Origin: Cyanobacteria bacterium FACHB-502
Lineage (GTDB): Bacteria; Cyanobacteriota; Cyanobacteriia; Elainellales; Elainellaceae
DNA: 64,000 bases
Direction of reading: 5' to 3'
NCBI GenBank assembly: GCA_014695325.1
Contig: JACJNZ010000029.1
Coordinates: 186,001 to 250,000, forward strand
Every line of letters begins with the position of its first letter. Within the stretch, counting starts at the first letter, position 1. The notes beneath the pieces were generated by a model that saw only the letters and a program-made list of their open reading frames with translations, was not told the DNA's origin and searched no databases. Below, piece after piece: positions 53,523 through 62,150 of this stretch. Made by a program: the position numbers and the translations under genes.

Positions 53523-54011
53523 CTAAGCCCTTGCTTCAACCTGAGCGATATCCAGCATGAGTTGTTCTAAGTTGTTGGGATGCATTGCATTGAGATATTT
53601 GTGAGCGAGCGCGGGGGTTAGCAACTCCAACATCAATTGGTTTTCAACCCAAAACTCAATCACATCAAATAAGCCATCTCGGCTACAGGGCAACACCCGC
53701 CATCCCTCTCGTGCAGCGATACGTTCAATCTGCTCCAGGTTAGTCGGCACAGAAATTGCCGCATGAACAGCACTGTAGCTTGCCGCATGAGCATCTTTTT
53801 GAAACCAGGCTTGGCCATCGCCCTGCCCTGGAACAATGACGCTATCGGACGGATAAATTTCAATGAGCGTGCCGTATTCATCACCTGCCACCACCATGTA
53901 ACTGTCAGGGTTCGGTGGAAAAATTCCAACTTTTCCATCAAAAACTTCTGCTAGCACCTGAGCAACGTGTAGCGGGTTACTTGCCGGAATTGAAATGTGG
54001 TGAATCATCAT
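53523..54011 (-). CDS. VOC/glyoxalase-fold protein
   Basis: A 162-residue protein starting MMIHHISIPASNPLHVAQVL, the usual N-terminal strand-helix of the vicinal-oxygen-chelate fold. It has GDEYGTLIEIYPSD and a second half with IERIAAREGWRVLPCSRDG and FDVIEFWVENQLMLELL, so two beta-alpha modules are present. Metal ligands may be His (IHHI), Glu (LIEIYP) and Glu (LMLELL). Its function is unknown. AGGAG precedes the start. It is divergent from a MarR gene with an operator-like palindrome 56 bp upstream. The stop codon abuts the MITE. Confidence 0.85.
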   Translation of the reverse strand: MMIHHISIPASNPLHVAQVLAEVFDGKVGIFPPNPDSYMVVAGDEYGTLIEIYPSDSVIVPGQGDGQAWFQKDAHAASYSAVHAAISVPTNLEQIERIAAREGWRVLPCSRDGLFDVIEFWVENQLMLELLTPALAHKYLNAMHPNNLEQLMLDIAQVEARA

Positions 54012-54066
54012 AACGGTTTCTCCTTGCAGTAGCATTGATGAATATCATCAGGTTCTCTGACCATAT

Positions 54067-54085
54067 TAGTCAGGCAAACTGACTA
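54067..54085. promoter_or_regulatory. Probable MarR operator
   Basis: A perfect inverted repeat, TAGTCAG, five bases, CTGACTA, lies between the divergent VOC and MarR starts (56 bp and 86 bp away). This is the size and form of sites bound by MarR dimers. Confidence 0.65.
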
Positions 54086-54170
54086 CTGATTCGCCCGATC
54101 GATTCACCTTACTGGGTAAGCACTGGGTGAACCACTGGGTGAGCCACGCTAATTCAACTCAATACTGTTG

Positions 54171-54647
54171 ATGATGAAAATGGAGCAGCGTGAAAACGTG
54201 ACAGAGCAGGTTAAAACAATCGGTGCATTACTGCGACTCCCCTTTGAGGTTTTGCTCGATCGAGTTTACTCCAAAGTCGTGACGAGCGGATTTGAGGATA
54301 TTCGTCCGGCGCATGGCAATGTATTTCGCTACATCTCACCCCATGGCTCTCGCCTGACAGAACTGGCAGACAACGCCCAAATGACAAAACAAAGCATGAA
54401 TTATCTGGTTGAATACTTGCACAATCATGGGTATGTCGAGATGATTCCAGATCCAACGGACGGACGAGCAAAGTTAATTCGCCTCACCGATCAAGGACAA
54501 GAAGTGCAGCAAATGGCGATTCAAATCAGCCGACAAGTCGAAGCGGAGTGGGCAGCACAATTAGGGCAGCGTAAAATGTCTCAGCTTCGTCACTTACTGG
54601 AAGAATTATCAGATGTTCTCGACGAGCGCAATCCAAACAAGCGATAG
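54171..54647 (+). CDS. MarR-family transcription regulator
   Basis: A 158-residue winged-helix protein. The DNA-binding region reads RLTELADNAQMTKQSMNYLV, with the wing DPTDGRAKLIRLTDQG. Flanking helices form the dimer. Three Met codons crowd the start (54171, 54174, 54180), so the exact start is uncertain. It is transcribed away from the VOC gene and probably represses it, and perhaps the whole minus-strand cluster down to the amidase, through the palindrome at 54067. The inducer is unknown. Confidence 0.92.
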   Translation: MMKMEQRENVTEQVKTIGALLRLPFEVLLDRVYSKVVTSGFEDIRPAHGNVFRYISPHGSRLTELADNAQMTKQSMNYLVEYLHNHGYVEMIPDPTDGRAKLIRLTDQGQEVQQMAIQISRQVEAEWAAQLGQRKMSQLRHLLEELSDVLDERNPNKR

Positions 54648-55202
54648 TCATTGCTTGAACGCACCAGAACTCGACAACCGCATTCGACCACCCTTAGCTG
54701 ACATATTCCTCAGCTCGATAGTCCTCCAGGTTAAGCATTTGTTTTCGATTCAGTATCTCAAGCGAACGCAACAGAGGCAGAAGACCTGTCCTCCGTCTAA
54801 CTGTACTGATCGAATTTCGATCGCTCAATGCTCAATAATCGATCGACTGACGGCTGTGACGATGAGTTTCATCCACGCCGATATCAAAAAATCTGCCGTG
54901 TCGCCGTTCAGGTAAGCTCTCGAACCAGTATTATCTGGCAAACAAAAACTGATTAACCAAACAAGCCAGAACTATAAATTATAATTCAACTTTATAGTAG
55001 AAGGGATTATTGGAAAAACATAGTTTCTTTATCAGTGAGTCGTCAAATTATCATTAGATTAAATTGAGTTTGTCAATCTATTATCAATTCACCAGAAGTT
55101 AAATTTTTATTAGGTGATACTGTCATATTTAGGTTTCCTTCTGGAATGCAATAAGCTTTACCTGATTCTCCTAACAACTCCAACAATTACCAGGAGGTTG
55201 CC
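54648..55202. other. Intergenic region, no gene seen
   Basis: The first 250 bases carry open frames without homology or ribosome sites. The rest is very AT-rich and contains the leader of the nuclease gene, whose start has a clear AGGAGG (55191-55196). Confidence 0.5.
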
Positions 55203-56075
55203 ATGCCCCTTATTCTCATCAAAGGAACTTTTTCCATTAAAGGAACTGCCCCTGACGGTGACTCTGTTCGATTTATTCCCAAGAATCCCGCTCTATGGCG
55301 AAAGCTAGAAAACCGAGTACGTGCCAATCGCCTAGGAGGGGTACAGCTGCGCCTTGATGCGATCGACGCACTGGAAACCCATTTTCAAGCGCGAGTCGGT
55401 GCATTTGGAACCCAGCGTCAACCCGAAGAATTCGGTAACAAAGCTGCTGCTCATCTGCTCGATCTGCTGGGCTTTGATAGCAAAACGATTCGGCGAGGAC
55501 CGAAGGAAATTGTGCAGGATGCCGCTCCCAACACAGTGAATGGATACATTCTGACTCGCTTTGCTGATATCTACGGACGAGCGATCGCCTTTGCTTTTGC
55601 CGGAGATCTCGATGAAAGCGATGGAGCCTCTGTTTTCGTCACTGAAGATCTCCTGAAGCAGAGTGCAAATTACCAGCTTGTTGCCGAGGGTTTGCTATAT
55701 CCCACGTTCTATTCAAAGCTCTACATTGACCTGAGAAAGGCTCTGGCAGCTGCAACTGAATCAGCCCGCTCTGCTGGGTTGGGCTTGTGGACAAAAGATG
55801 TGACCAATCGCGGATTTGAACTCGAAAGTCTGAAAACCATCATTGAGGAGGCTGTTATTCTGCCGAAGCTATTTCGCCGCTTGCTTAGCTACCTGGCAAT
55901 TAACGATGACAGTGTTGATTTATCTGGATTTATCGACTACCTCAATAGTAACGACGATCGCGTTCTTGTCCTGCCTGAAGGCAAGATTACGGGGTTTGAT
56001 AATTTGATTGAAGTCAACGGTCAAACCTTGAGGTTAACTGAAAAACCTGAGGATCTGGTATTTATTGAGAAGTAA
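55203..56075 (+). CDS. Staphylococcal-nuclease-like protein
   Basis: A 290-residue protein. An SNase-type OB fold (about 5-200) has the calcium-site-like PDGDSVRF (17-24), Arg50 and Glu58 in QLRLDAIDALETH, which fit the first catalytic Arg and the Glu, and Arg126 in YGRAIAFAF for the second catalytic Arg. The domain ends in SARSAGLGLWTKD. A C-terminal extension of about 90 residues (FRRLLSYLAINDDSVDLSGF and after) is absent from simple thermonucleases. No signal peptide is evident, so it may act in the cytoplasm. A strong AGGAGG precedes the start. Confidence 0.82.
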   Translation: MPLILIKGTFSIKGTAPDGDSVRFIPKNPALWRKLENRVRANRLGGVQLRLDAIDALETHFQARVGAFGTQRQPEEFGNKAAAHLLDLLGFDSKTIRRGPKEIVQDAAPNTVNGYILTRFADIYGRAIAFAFAGDLDESDGASVFVTEDLLKQSANYQLVAEGLLYPTFYSKLYIDLRKALAAATESARSAGLGLWTKDVTNRGFELESLKTIIEEAVILPKLFRRLLSYLAINDDSVDLSGFIDYLNSNDDRVLVLPEGKITGFDNLIEVNGQTLRLTEKPEDLVFIEK

Positions 56076-56135
56076 GAGCCTTCAATGTAAGCGTGTAAAT
56101 TTTCTATGGCTCGATCGCAGAGGAGACTGTACCGC

Positions 56136-56279
56136 GGCGTTGCTGAATCGAAGTATGAAGACACAACTTAAGACCCCGCATCGCCCCCTAAATTCCCCAA
56201 TGCTGGGGGACTTTGAGGATCAGTTCCACCCAATTTTGGGGGGCTAGGGGGGCGAATCATACTCCAATTCAGCAACGCC
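56136..56279. mobile_element. MITE, complete copy 3, 144 bp, with target duplication
   Basis: Perfect 13-bp terminal inverted repeats (GGCGTTGCTGAAT and ATTCAGCAACGCC) extend further inward with small mismatches. The whole element folds into a long hairpin around CCCCCAAAATTGGG-type blocks. It is flanked by a 9-bp direct repeat, CTGTACCGC (56127-56135 and 56280-56288), the mark of transposition. It has no coding capacity, so it must be moved by a transposase elsewhere in the genome. Confidence 0.95.
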
Positions 56280-56363
56280 CTGTACCGCTTCTCCTAGCTC
56301 TGTTGATCACTGCTGGACTGCTGGCAGCAGGGTTTTGCGAGGGGGCAGACTGATGAGTCGTGT

Positions 56364-57083
56364 TTACTGCGATCGATCAGGATGAAGATAGGCTCCATCA
56401 ATCAGGGTTGGAACACAATTGCTAGCATTGAATGCTGCGGCAAGTTCAACATCTTGCGGGAAGCCTCGTTCAATCAGTTCTTTGCCAGAGCTGCACTGCG
56501 GCATGAGCTGCGTTAGACGGTGCTGAAGTCCCTGGAAGGCGATCGCAGCGGCTTCTGCTTCAGGGGACAAATTGCCGCTTAGATAACGAATGATTGCCCC
56601 TGCTCCGATCCAGTCTTCAAAAGCGGGACGGAGGCTGCCATCACTCCATTTTTCGCCTGCTGGAACGATCGCAATTTTTCGCCCGTAAGCCATCGCGGCT
56701 AAGGCAACGGCGCGACCGTTTCTCAGACATCCGGCTAAGGTTGGAGTCTTTCCAGTGGATAAACTCAACGCTGAACCGTTGGGCGAAGGAAGTACGAGGC
56801 GCAAACCTTGGGGAACCGACAGCAAAGAAGCAGGAGAGAGGGAATAGCCATTGCCACCACGCTGGTTTGCCAGTTTCGCGTTAATTGACTCAGCGAATGC
56901 TGTTACCGAATCATCTTTGTATTGATAGGGATAAACAATTGCCCCTCGAGAATTTGCAATCTCAACGCAAGTTGAAAACGAAAGCACGTCAACGATGACA
57001 ATGACATCGCTAATAGAGGCTAGATGGAAAATTCCCTGTTCGCCCCATTCACATCGCACATCAAATTGAGATTGATTGAACAC
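56364..57083 (-). CDS. comB: ComB-family phosphatase (2-phosphosulfolactate phosphatase-like)
   Basis: A 239-residue protein of the ComB fold. It has VIVDVLSFSTCVEIANSRG, the phosphate-site-like LVLPSPNGSALS, AIVPAGEKWSDGSLRPAFEDWIGAG and a C-terminal CVPTLIDG. In methanogens ComB makes sulfolactate for coenzyme M. Cyanobacteria carry homologs but not that pathway, so the substrate here is uncertain. It lies on the same strand as the MBL gene, 68 bp downstream of its stop. Confidence 0.88.
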   Translation of the reverse strand: MFNQSQFDVRCEWGEQGIFHLASISDVIVIVDVLSFSTCVEIANSRGAIVYPYQYKDDSVTAFAESINAKLANQRGGNGYSLSPASLLSVPQGLRLVLPSPNGSALSLSTGKTPTLAGCLRNGRAVALAAMAYGRKIAIVPAGEKWSDGSLRPAFEDWIGAGAIIRYLSGNLSPEAEAAAIAFQGLQHRLTQLMPQCSSGKELIERGFPQDVELAAAFNASNCVPTLIDGAYLHPDRSQ

Positions 57084-57151
57084 GATCAGAAATGTGCTTC
57101 TACAATCGAAAAACAGAATGATAGAATCTTGTCAACGTTTTACTGATTGCG

Positions 57152-58003
57152 TCAACGTTCGATCAAGCGATTCGTTTGAGACTTTTCTGCCAGGGATTGG
57201 TATTCGATCGCATCATGGCTGCAAAAAAGACGAACCTCGTTTTTGTGATTGCGTGAAAGCTGTCGCAGACGGTCTTGATTATGGAGGCGAGCTTGGCGAT
57301 CGACTTCCATCATGGTTTGGTAGGCACGGAGACCGGGAGTGCATTGGCGATTTGCGCCGTCCATTTCGTGACGGTAGAAATAAGCATCGCCTGCATGAAG
57401 CAGCCAGCCGTCTGAGGTTTGAATTGCAACTCCGGCATGACCAGGGGTATGTCCAGCCAGGGGAATTAAGAGAATTTCGGGGGGCAAGCCTTCCAGATCG
57501 CGGACTGCCTCGAATTCAAACCAGGGATCGCCGCCTGCTGCGTAGTATTTCCAGTTTTTCACTTCGTCCCACTGTCCGGGACGGTATCGCCGCTTGCCAA
57601 TAAAGCCGTGCCGAGTTCGAGCGGCGGCTGCTTCGCTTTGCATCAGATGCACGGTGGCTTCGGGAAAATCTTCCAGACCGCCAGCATGATCAAAATCTAG
57701 ATGAGTCAGCACAATATGGCGCACATCTCGCGCTGAGAAGCCGAGCCGCTCAATTTGATCGATCGCCGTATATTTCTGCTTAAACTGGATGTTATTAAAA
57801 TAGATAAAAAATGGGCTGAGACGGGAGTGGGGAGCTTGCACGTCGCGCAGTCCAAACCCGGTGTCTACCAGCACTAATCCTTGATTTGTTTCGATCAAAA
57901 GACAGTGGCAAACCAGATGAGCCGTCAGACCCCGACTGAAGCCATCAAACAGTGCCCCACCCAAAGGACACATACAGCCACAATTGAGATGATGAATTCG
58001 CAT
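57152..58003 (-). CDS. MBL-fold hydrolase, lactonase-like
   Basis: A 283-residue metallo-hydrolase starting MRIHHLNCGCMCPLGGALFD. Ligands are in VLTHLDFDHAGG, in LAGHTPGHAGV (His), in HAGDAYF (Asp) and in FCSHDAIEY (His), the pattern of quorum-quenching lactonase relatives. GGAGG sits before the ATG at 58003; an upstream frame extension of 48 codons is Ser/His-rich and lacks a domain. The substrate is unknown. It is unrelated in detail to the riboswitch-linked MBL gene at 14680. Confidence 0.9.
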   Translation of the reverse strand: MRIHHLNCGCMCPLGGALFDGFSRGLTAHLVCHCLLIETNQGLVLVDTGFGLRDVQAPHSRLSPFFIYFNNIQFKQKYTAIDQIERLGFSARDVRHIVLTHLDFDHAGGLEDFPEATVHLMQSEAAAARTRHGFIGKRRYRPGQWDEVKNWKYYAAGGDPWFEFEAVRDLEGLPPEILLIPLAGHTPGHAGVAIQTSDGWLLHAGDAYFYRHEMDGANRQCTPGLRAYQTMMEVDRQARLHNQDRLRQLSRNHKNEVRLFCSHDAIEYQSLAEKSQTNRLIER

Positions 58004-58355
58004 GAACCCTCCAGGTTGCTGATCGAACGTTGACGCCGCAGAACTATGACGATTGAACGATGAAATAGAGCTGTGAGATAGAGCCGTGACGATTGCTTGC
58101 CGCTCTGCGATGCGAAGCAGTTTTCGGTTGAGTATCGGTTGAGTCAATGGCTGAACCGCTTCGATTGCTCCGATCGTAAGAAGGGAACCGTGAGATATCT
58201 TCTTTCCAACGGAGTAGGTCGAACCCGGAAGGAGGAATTGCGGTCAATTCGGGAAAAAAGCCTTGCAGCGAGAGTAAACTAAGTTTTGGCATCGGTTCCA
58301 GGATGCGAAAGCGTCTTTAGCGTCTTTTGATTAGCCCCCTGCCGTTAAATTCCCT

Positions 58356-60149
58356 ATGAAGCTGCGTCCTTTTCTCACCGTTCTCTTGGCGATCGTGTTT
58401 GTTCTGATTTCTGCCAGCGTGGTTGGGGCAGTGTGGCTCAAGAGCCAGAGCCCGCTGCGGCTCGACGATACGCGCATTTCGAGCAGACCGGAAGCCGCGC
58501 TGTTTGTTTCCCGGCAGGCTCCGCTGATGCTGTCGCTTCAGGTAAATCCCGATCGGCTCAAGGCATATCGCTTAACCAATACTCGCATCGGGCAACGGGC
58601 ACAGGTACAGGCACAGTTTGATCGCTGGCAGCGTCGCTTGCTGGGGGAACCGAAGCTGAGCTATGGCGATGACATTGCGCCCTGGGCAGCCGATGAAATG
58701 ACCCTGGCCTTGATGAATCCTGATGTCGATCGCGATTTTGAGAACGGGCAGCAGCCGGGCTATTTGCTGGCAGTCGAAGTCGCTGACCCTACTCAGGCAA
58801 AAGTCTCACTGCAACGGTTTTGGCGCAGTCAAGCGTCTGCCCAAAATCAGGTAAAAGAGACGTTTGCGGGGGTGGAGTTGACTTATGCAAAGCCAGAGCC
58901 GCGCCGCCGATCGGATTCAGACAAAGCCCCGGAACTGCCGTCTTTAACCACTGCGCTCGTCAGCGATCGATTTGTGCTGTTTGCTAATTATCCCAAGGTG
59001 CTGCGGCAGGCGTTGAACAATGTGCAGGCGACAGAGCTGAGTTTGAATGCCGATCGCACCTATGAGCAGGCAATTGACCAGTTGAGCGATCGCCGAATCG
59101 GAGTAGCTTTTGTGAATGTGCCCCAGTTTGCCACTTGGCTGACGGCACAGCGTCCCGAGCCGAGCGAAATCCGTTTGATTGCGGCATTGCAGCCCACATC
59201 CCAGGGCATTTTAGCGAAGCTGAGCTTGCTGTCCGCCCCCGGTTCATCCCACCGTTCAGCGGAACAAGGGTTCGCCGAAAGTTTGCTTGATTTCTCTAAC
59301 TCAGCAGAATCGTTGCCCGCCCCTTCTTCGGCTGATGCAAAAGCGATTTTGAAAAACCTGCCTGCAACCAGTGCTTTTGCGTTAAGCGGGGTCAATATTG
59401 GACAGACCTGGGAACAGTTCCAGAAGTCGGGTGCGTCCTGGGCAACTCCGGTGCGGGAGGCGATCGATCGATTACAGCAGCAATGGGGCGTAGAGTTTGC
59501 CGCCGATCTGTTTCCCTGGATGCCGGGAGAATTTGCTTTAGCACTGGTTCCCCGCAGCGGAAATCAAGGTGCGAATGCGGCTGACAAAACGGCTTTGCTT
59601 CAGCAGTTCGATGCAGCGTTTATCACTGAGCAGTCACCCAACATAAAAGCAGGACTGGAGCAGCTCAATGCGATCGCCGCTCAGCAAGGACTTAGCAGTG
59701 GCACATTTCAGCTTGGCGAACAGGAGGTGTTTGCCTGGACAAAGCTCACGCCGCTCCGGGGGAGAAATAACCTTTCCCTAGAAGCAACGGTTCAAGGACT
59801 ACACACCCAGCTTGGCAATTATCAGGTTTTTGCCACTTCAGTTGAAGTGATGCGGCAGGTCATCGAAGCCAGCACTGCCGAGACTCCTGCTTCCTTACAG
59901 CAGATGATCGCCCAACTTGAAGATGCGGGTGCGCCGAGTCAGGGTCGTTCGCAGATTTATCTGGATTGGACTGAGCTTCGCGCTCGCTATGGCAATCAGC
60001 CGATCGTGCAGCGTCTAGAGCAAACGGTGAAGCCTCTGTTCGAAAGCTTGCAGACAGTGGCGTTTACTGCGAAGGGTTCAAATTCAGAGGGTTCAGGTTC
60101 GGATCGATCGCTAGGTGCGCTGCTGCTCAGGTTTCAGGAACAGGAATAA
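58356..60149 (+). CDS. DUF3352-family membrane-anchored protein
   Basis: A 597-residue protein. One N-terminal membrane segment (8-28) is followed by a large extracytoplasmic part. Signature features of DUF3352 are EAALFVSRQAPLMLSLQVNP, YGDDIAPWAADEMTLALMNP, ATSAFALSGVNIGQTWEQF and FAADLFPWMPGEFALALVP. The family is common in cyanobacteria and its function is unknown. It stands divergent from the MBL gene (352 bp apart) and is followed by a long non-coding stretch. Confidence 0.9.
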   Translation: MKLRPFLTVLLAIVFVLISASVVGAVWLKSQSPLRLDDTRISSRPEAALFVSRQAPLMLSLQVNPDRLKAYRLTNTRIGQRAQVQAQFDRWQRRLLGEPKLSYGDDIAPWAADEMTLALMNPDVDRDFENGQQPGYLLAVEVADPTQAKVSLQRFWRSQASAQNQVKETFAGVELTYAKPEPRRRSDSDKAPELPSLTTALVSDRFVLFANYPKVLRQALNNVQATELSLNADRTYEQAIDQLSDRRIGVAFVNVPQFATWLTAQRPEPSEIRLIAALQPTSQGILAKLSLLSAPGSSHRSAEQGFAESLLDFSNSAESLPAPSSADAKAILKNLPATSAFALSGVNIGQTWEQFQKSGASWATPVREAIDRLQQQWGVEFAADLFPWMPGEFALALVPRSGNQGANAADKTALLQQFDAAFITEQSPNIKAGLEQLNAIAAQQGLSSGTFQLGEQEVFAWTKLTPLRGRNNLSLEATVQGLHTQLGNYQVFATSVEVMRQVIEASTAETPASLQQMIAQLEDAGAPSQGRSQIYLDWTELRARYGNQPIVQRLEQTVKPLFESLQTVAFTAKGSNSEGSGSDRSLGALLLRFQEQE

Positions 60150-60916
60150 AACCTGCCCGATTCACATCGTGTCGGCTTGCCAGCAGGCGACCAGACAGCG
60201 AGAACCGTCCCCTCGCTCTTGATCAGAGTGCCAGCAGGCGTTTAGACATCGATTGCTTGCAAGGAGGAACTGCGCTGCAACGTTCCGCTGCAGAATCCTC
60301 GCTCTGGCACGGTAGGAACGACAGGAGTAAGCAGGGCTTGATGGACTGCGATGATGTTTACCGATCGTGATAGAACTAGCATTGGGCTCAACAGGGCAAA
60401 TTTTCATAACCAACTCAAAGTAATCTAGAGAACGTAGCAGGAATCATGGCATCTGTATTCTTGATTGCTTGACAATAAACTTCCTGCTATGAATTTCCTT
60501 CTGTATGGTGATCCATCAGGATGGAAGCTTTCTATAGACATCCTTCCCAAAGAATTGAGAATCACACCATTTGCAGCAGCACGATCGGTCACTGGCAAAT
60601 GTCAGTCTTTCAGAACAAATCAACAAGGTTTTTAACAATTCAAGCAGCCGTTCAATCTGAGCAACAGAATGGATTTCTAAAATCTTCTAAAAGATGGATG
60701 TTTTTTAGAATTACGCAATAAACGGATACATAAAAGGCAATTCACCAATCTCACTCCAAAATATTTCTTGCTGTATCTACTTAAAACTAAACTTCTGGCG
60801 CATTCCTTTCCTTTAGTTCTCCTTAAGATTACTTAAAAGTCCCCCAGGAGGGGATTGAATTAAATTGCTAAATTTGCGAATTTACCCGTAATATTTTCAA
60901 TTGTCTCAGCAGATTT
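60150..60916. other. Long intergenic region before the Co/Ni transporter operon
   Basis: No gene is supported in 767 bases. From 60150 to 60415 the sequence is GC-rich, with GTGCCAGCAGGCG-like repeats (near 60176 and 60228) and several small inverted repeats. An unannotated small RNA is possible but unproven. From 60420 the sequence is AT-rich. A small hairpin (CCCCCAGGAGGGG near 60842-60854) precedes cbiM. I see no cobalamin or NiCo riboswitch consensus. Confidence 0.5.
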
Positions 60917-61654
60917 ATGGTTCAAGCTGTACCTTTTTTCATTGGCTTTTCTCATTACCCGCAGTTAGCCCTGCACGTTCCCGATGGTTTTCTGAATTTG
61001 CCTGTTACCCTAATCACCTGGGTCGTTTCGATCGCGTTAATCGCGCTGTCGCTAAATAAAGTACAGGCAGAATACAAAGAGCGAACCGTGCCGCTGATGG
61101 GCGTTTGCGCTGCGTTTATCTTTGCGGCTCAAATGATTAACTTTCCGATTCCGGGCGGCACTTCGGGTCACTTAATGGGCGGGACGCTGGCAGGCATTCT
61201 GCTGGGTCCCTGGGCAGGATCGCTAGTGATGTCAGTTGTCTTCATTGTGCAGGCGATGCTGTTTCAAGATGGAGGCTTAACCGCGCTGGGCGCAAACATT
61301 TTCAATATGGGCTTGATTGGGACTTTTGCAGGCTACTACCTGTACAAAGTAATTCGCTCCAGTATCGGCATGAACCACTGGCGAGGGATGTCAGTTGCTT
61401 CTGCTGGGGCTGCCTGGATCAGCGTCGTTGTGGCGGCGATCGTCTGTGCGTTTCAGCTTGCTTTGTCAGGCACAATGCCGCTGGGCGTGTCGTTTACGGC
61501 AATGACAGGCTGGCACGTATTAATCGGCATCGGCGAAGCCCTGATTACGCTGGTCGTGCTGAGCTATATCTGGCGCAGCCGCCCAGACCTGCTGTTTGAC
61601 CCGCCCCGTCGTCGTGCAATGGATACGATGCCTCGTGCGATTTCTCCTCGCTAA
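60917..61654 (+). CDS. cbiM: ECF-type cobalt/nickel transporter substrate component CbiM
   Basis: The membrane S-component that captures Co or Ni. It has about seven hydrophobic segments and the motifs FPIPGGTSGHLMGGTLAGIL, FQDGGLTALGANIFNMGLIG and TGWHVLIGIGEAL. In the family the protein begins Met-His and the N-terminal amine and His2 bind metal. Here the matching LHVPDGFLN lies 18 residues in, after a short hydrophobic stretch. Either the extension is cleaved, or translation starts at CTG 60971. The operon continues with PDGLE, CbiQ and CbiO. Metal identity cannot be decided from the sequence. Confidence 0.93.
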   Translation: MVQAVPFFIGFSHYPQLALHVPDGFLNLPVTLITWVVSIALIALSLNKVQAEYKERTVPLMGVCAAFIFAAQMINFPIPGGTSGHLMGGTLAGILLGPWAGSLVMSVVFIVQAMLFQDGGLTALGANIFNMGLIGTFAGYYLYKVIRSSIGMNHWRGMSVASAGAAWISVVVAAIVCAFQLALSGTMPLGVSFTAMTGWHVLIGIGEALITLVVLSYIWRSRPDLLFDPPRRRAMDTMPRAISPR

Positions 61655-61736
61655 CGATCGCAACCCATTCTCTGCGCTTCACCGCCTAACTCGATCTTTA
61701 TCAATTTCAATCTGAGTGTTTGAAGGAAATATTGCT

Positions 61737-62090
61737 ATGCGTCAGTCTTCTCGCAATCGCGCTTTCACCGTACTGGGACTCAGCGTGGCTCTTTTGATTG
61801 CCGTGTTTCTCTCGCCGTTTGCCAGTAGCAATCCTGACGGACTCGATCGCGTTTCACAGGACTACGGCTTTGATCAAAAAGCGGCTGAAAATCCCCCGGC
61901 TCATAGGTTACCCTTTTATTCCATTTTTGAAGAATACGCGCTTCGCGGAGTGCCGGATGCTGTTGCTACACCGCTGGCAGGCTTGCTGGGAACCCTGGCA
62001 ACCTTTGGCATTGCCTGGAGCATGGGCAAACTGCTGGTCAAAGGCGATGCGCCTGCTCCGATCGATCGAATTCCGCCTGGGGATGAGTAG
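61737..62090 (+). CDS. PDGLE-domain protein, CbiN-like accessory
   Basis: A 117-residue protein with two membrane helices (about 10-28 and 78-97) and the motif SSNPDGLDRVSQDYGF between them. It is the accessory subunit that replaces CbiN in many Co/Ni ECF transporters. The start at ATG 61737 has AAGGA upstream; a GTG seven codons earlier is less likely. It lies between cbiM (82 bp) and cbiQ (60 bp). Confidence 0.93.
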   Translation: MRQSSRNRAFTVLGLSVALLIAVFLSPFASSNPDGLDRVSQDYGFDQKAAENPPAHRLPFYSIFEEYALRGVPDAVATPLAGLLGTLATFGIAWSMGKLLVKGDAPAPIDRIPPGDE

Positions 62091-62150
62091 CCTGTTTGCA
62101 GTCCCCAATCTCCCTTTGCTCCACCCTTCGATTCACTAGGATTTCGCTGA

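Noticed and set aside
54613-54915. 100-codon plus-strand frame after the MarR gene
   Set aside because: It overlaps the MarR 3' end, has no ribosome site and no domain.
60162-60413. 83-codon minus-strand frame with several Cys residues
   Set aside because: Low-quality frame in a GC-rich region with small inverted repeats; no start signal or family.
60521-60721. 66-codon plus-strand frame before cbiM
   Set aside because: AT-rich, no ribosome site, no recognisable motif.
60422-60916. Cobalamin or Ni/Co riboswitch before cbiM
   Set aside because: I looked for the conserved cores of both classes and did not find them; only a short CCCCC/GGGG hairpin is present.
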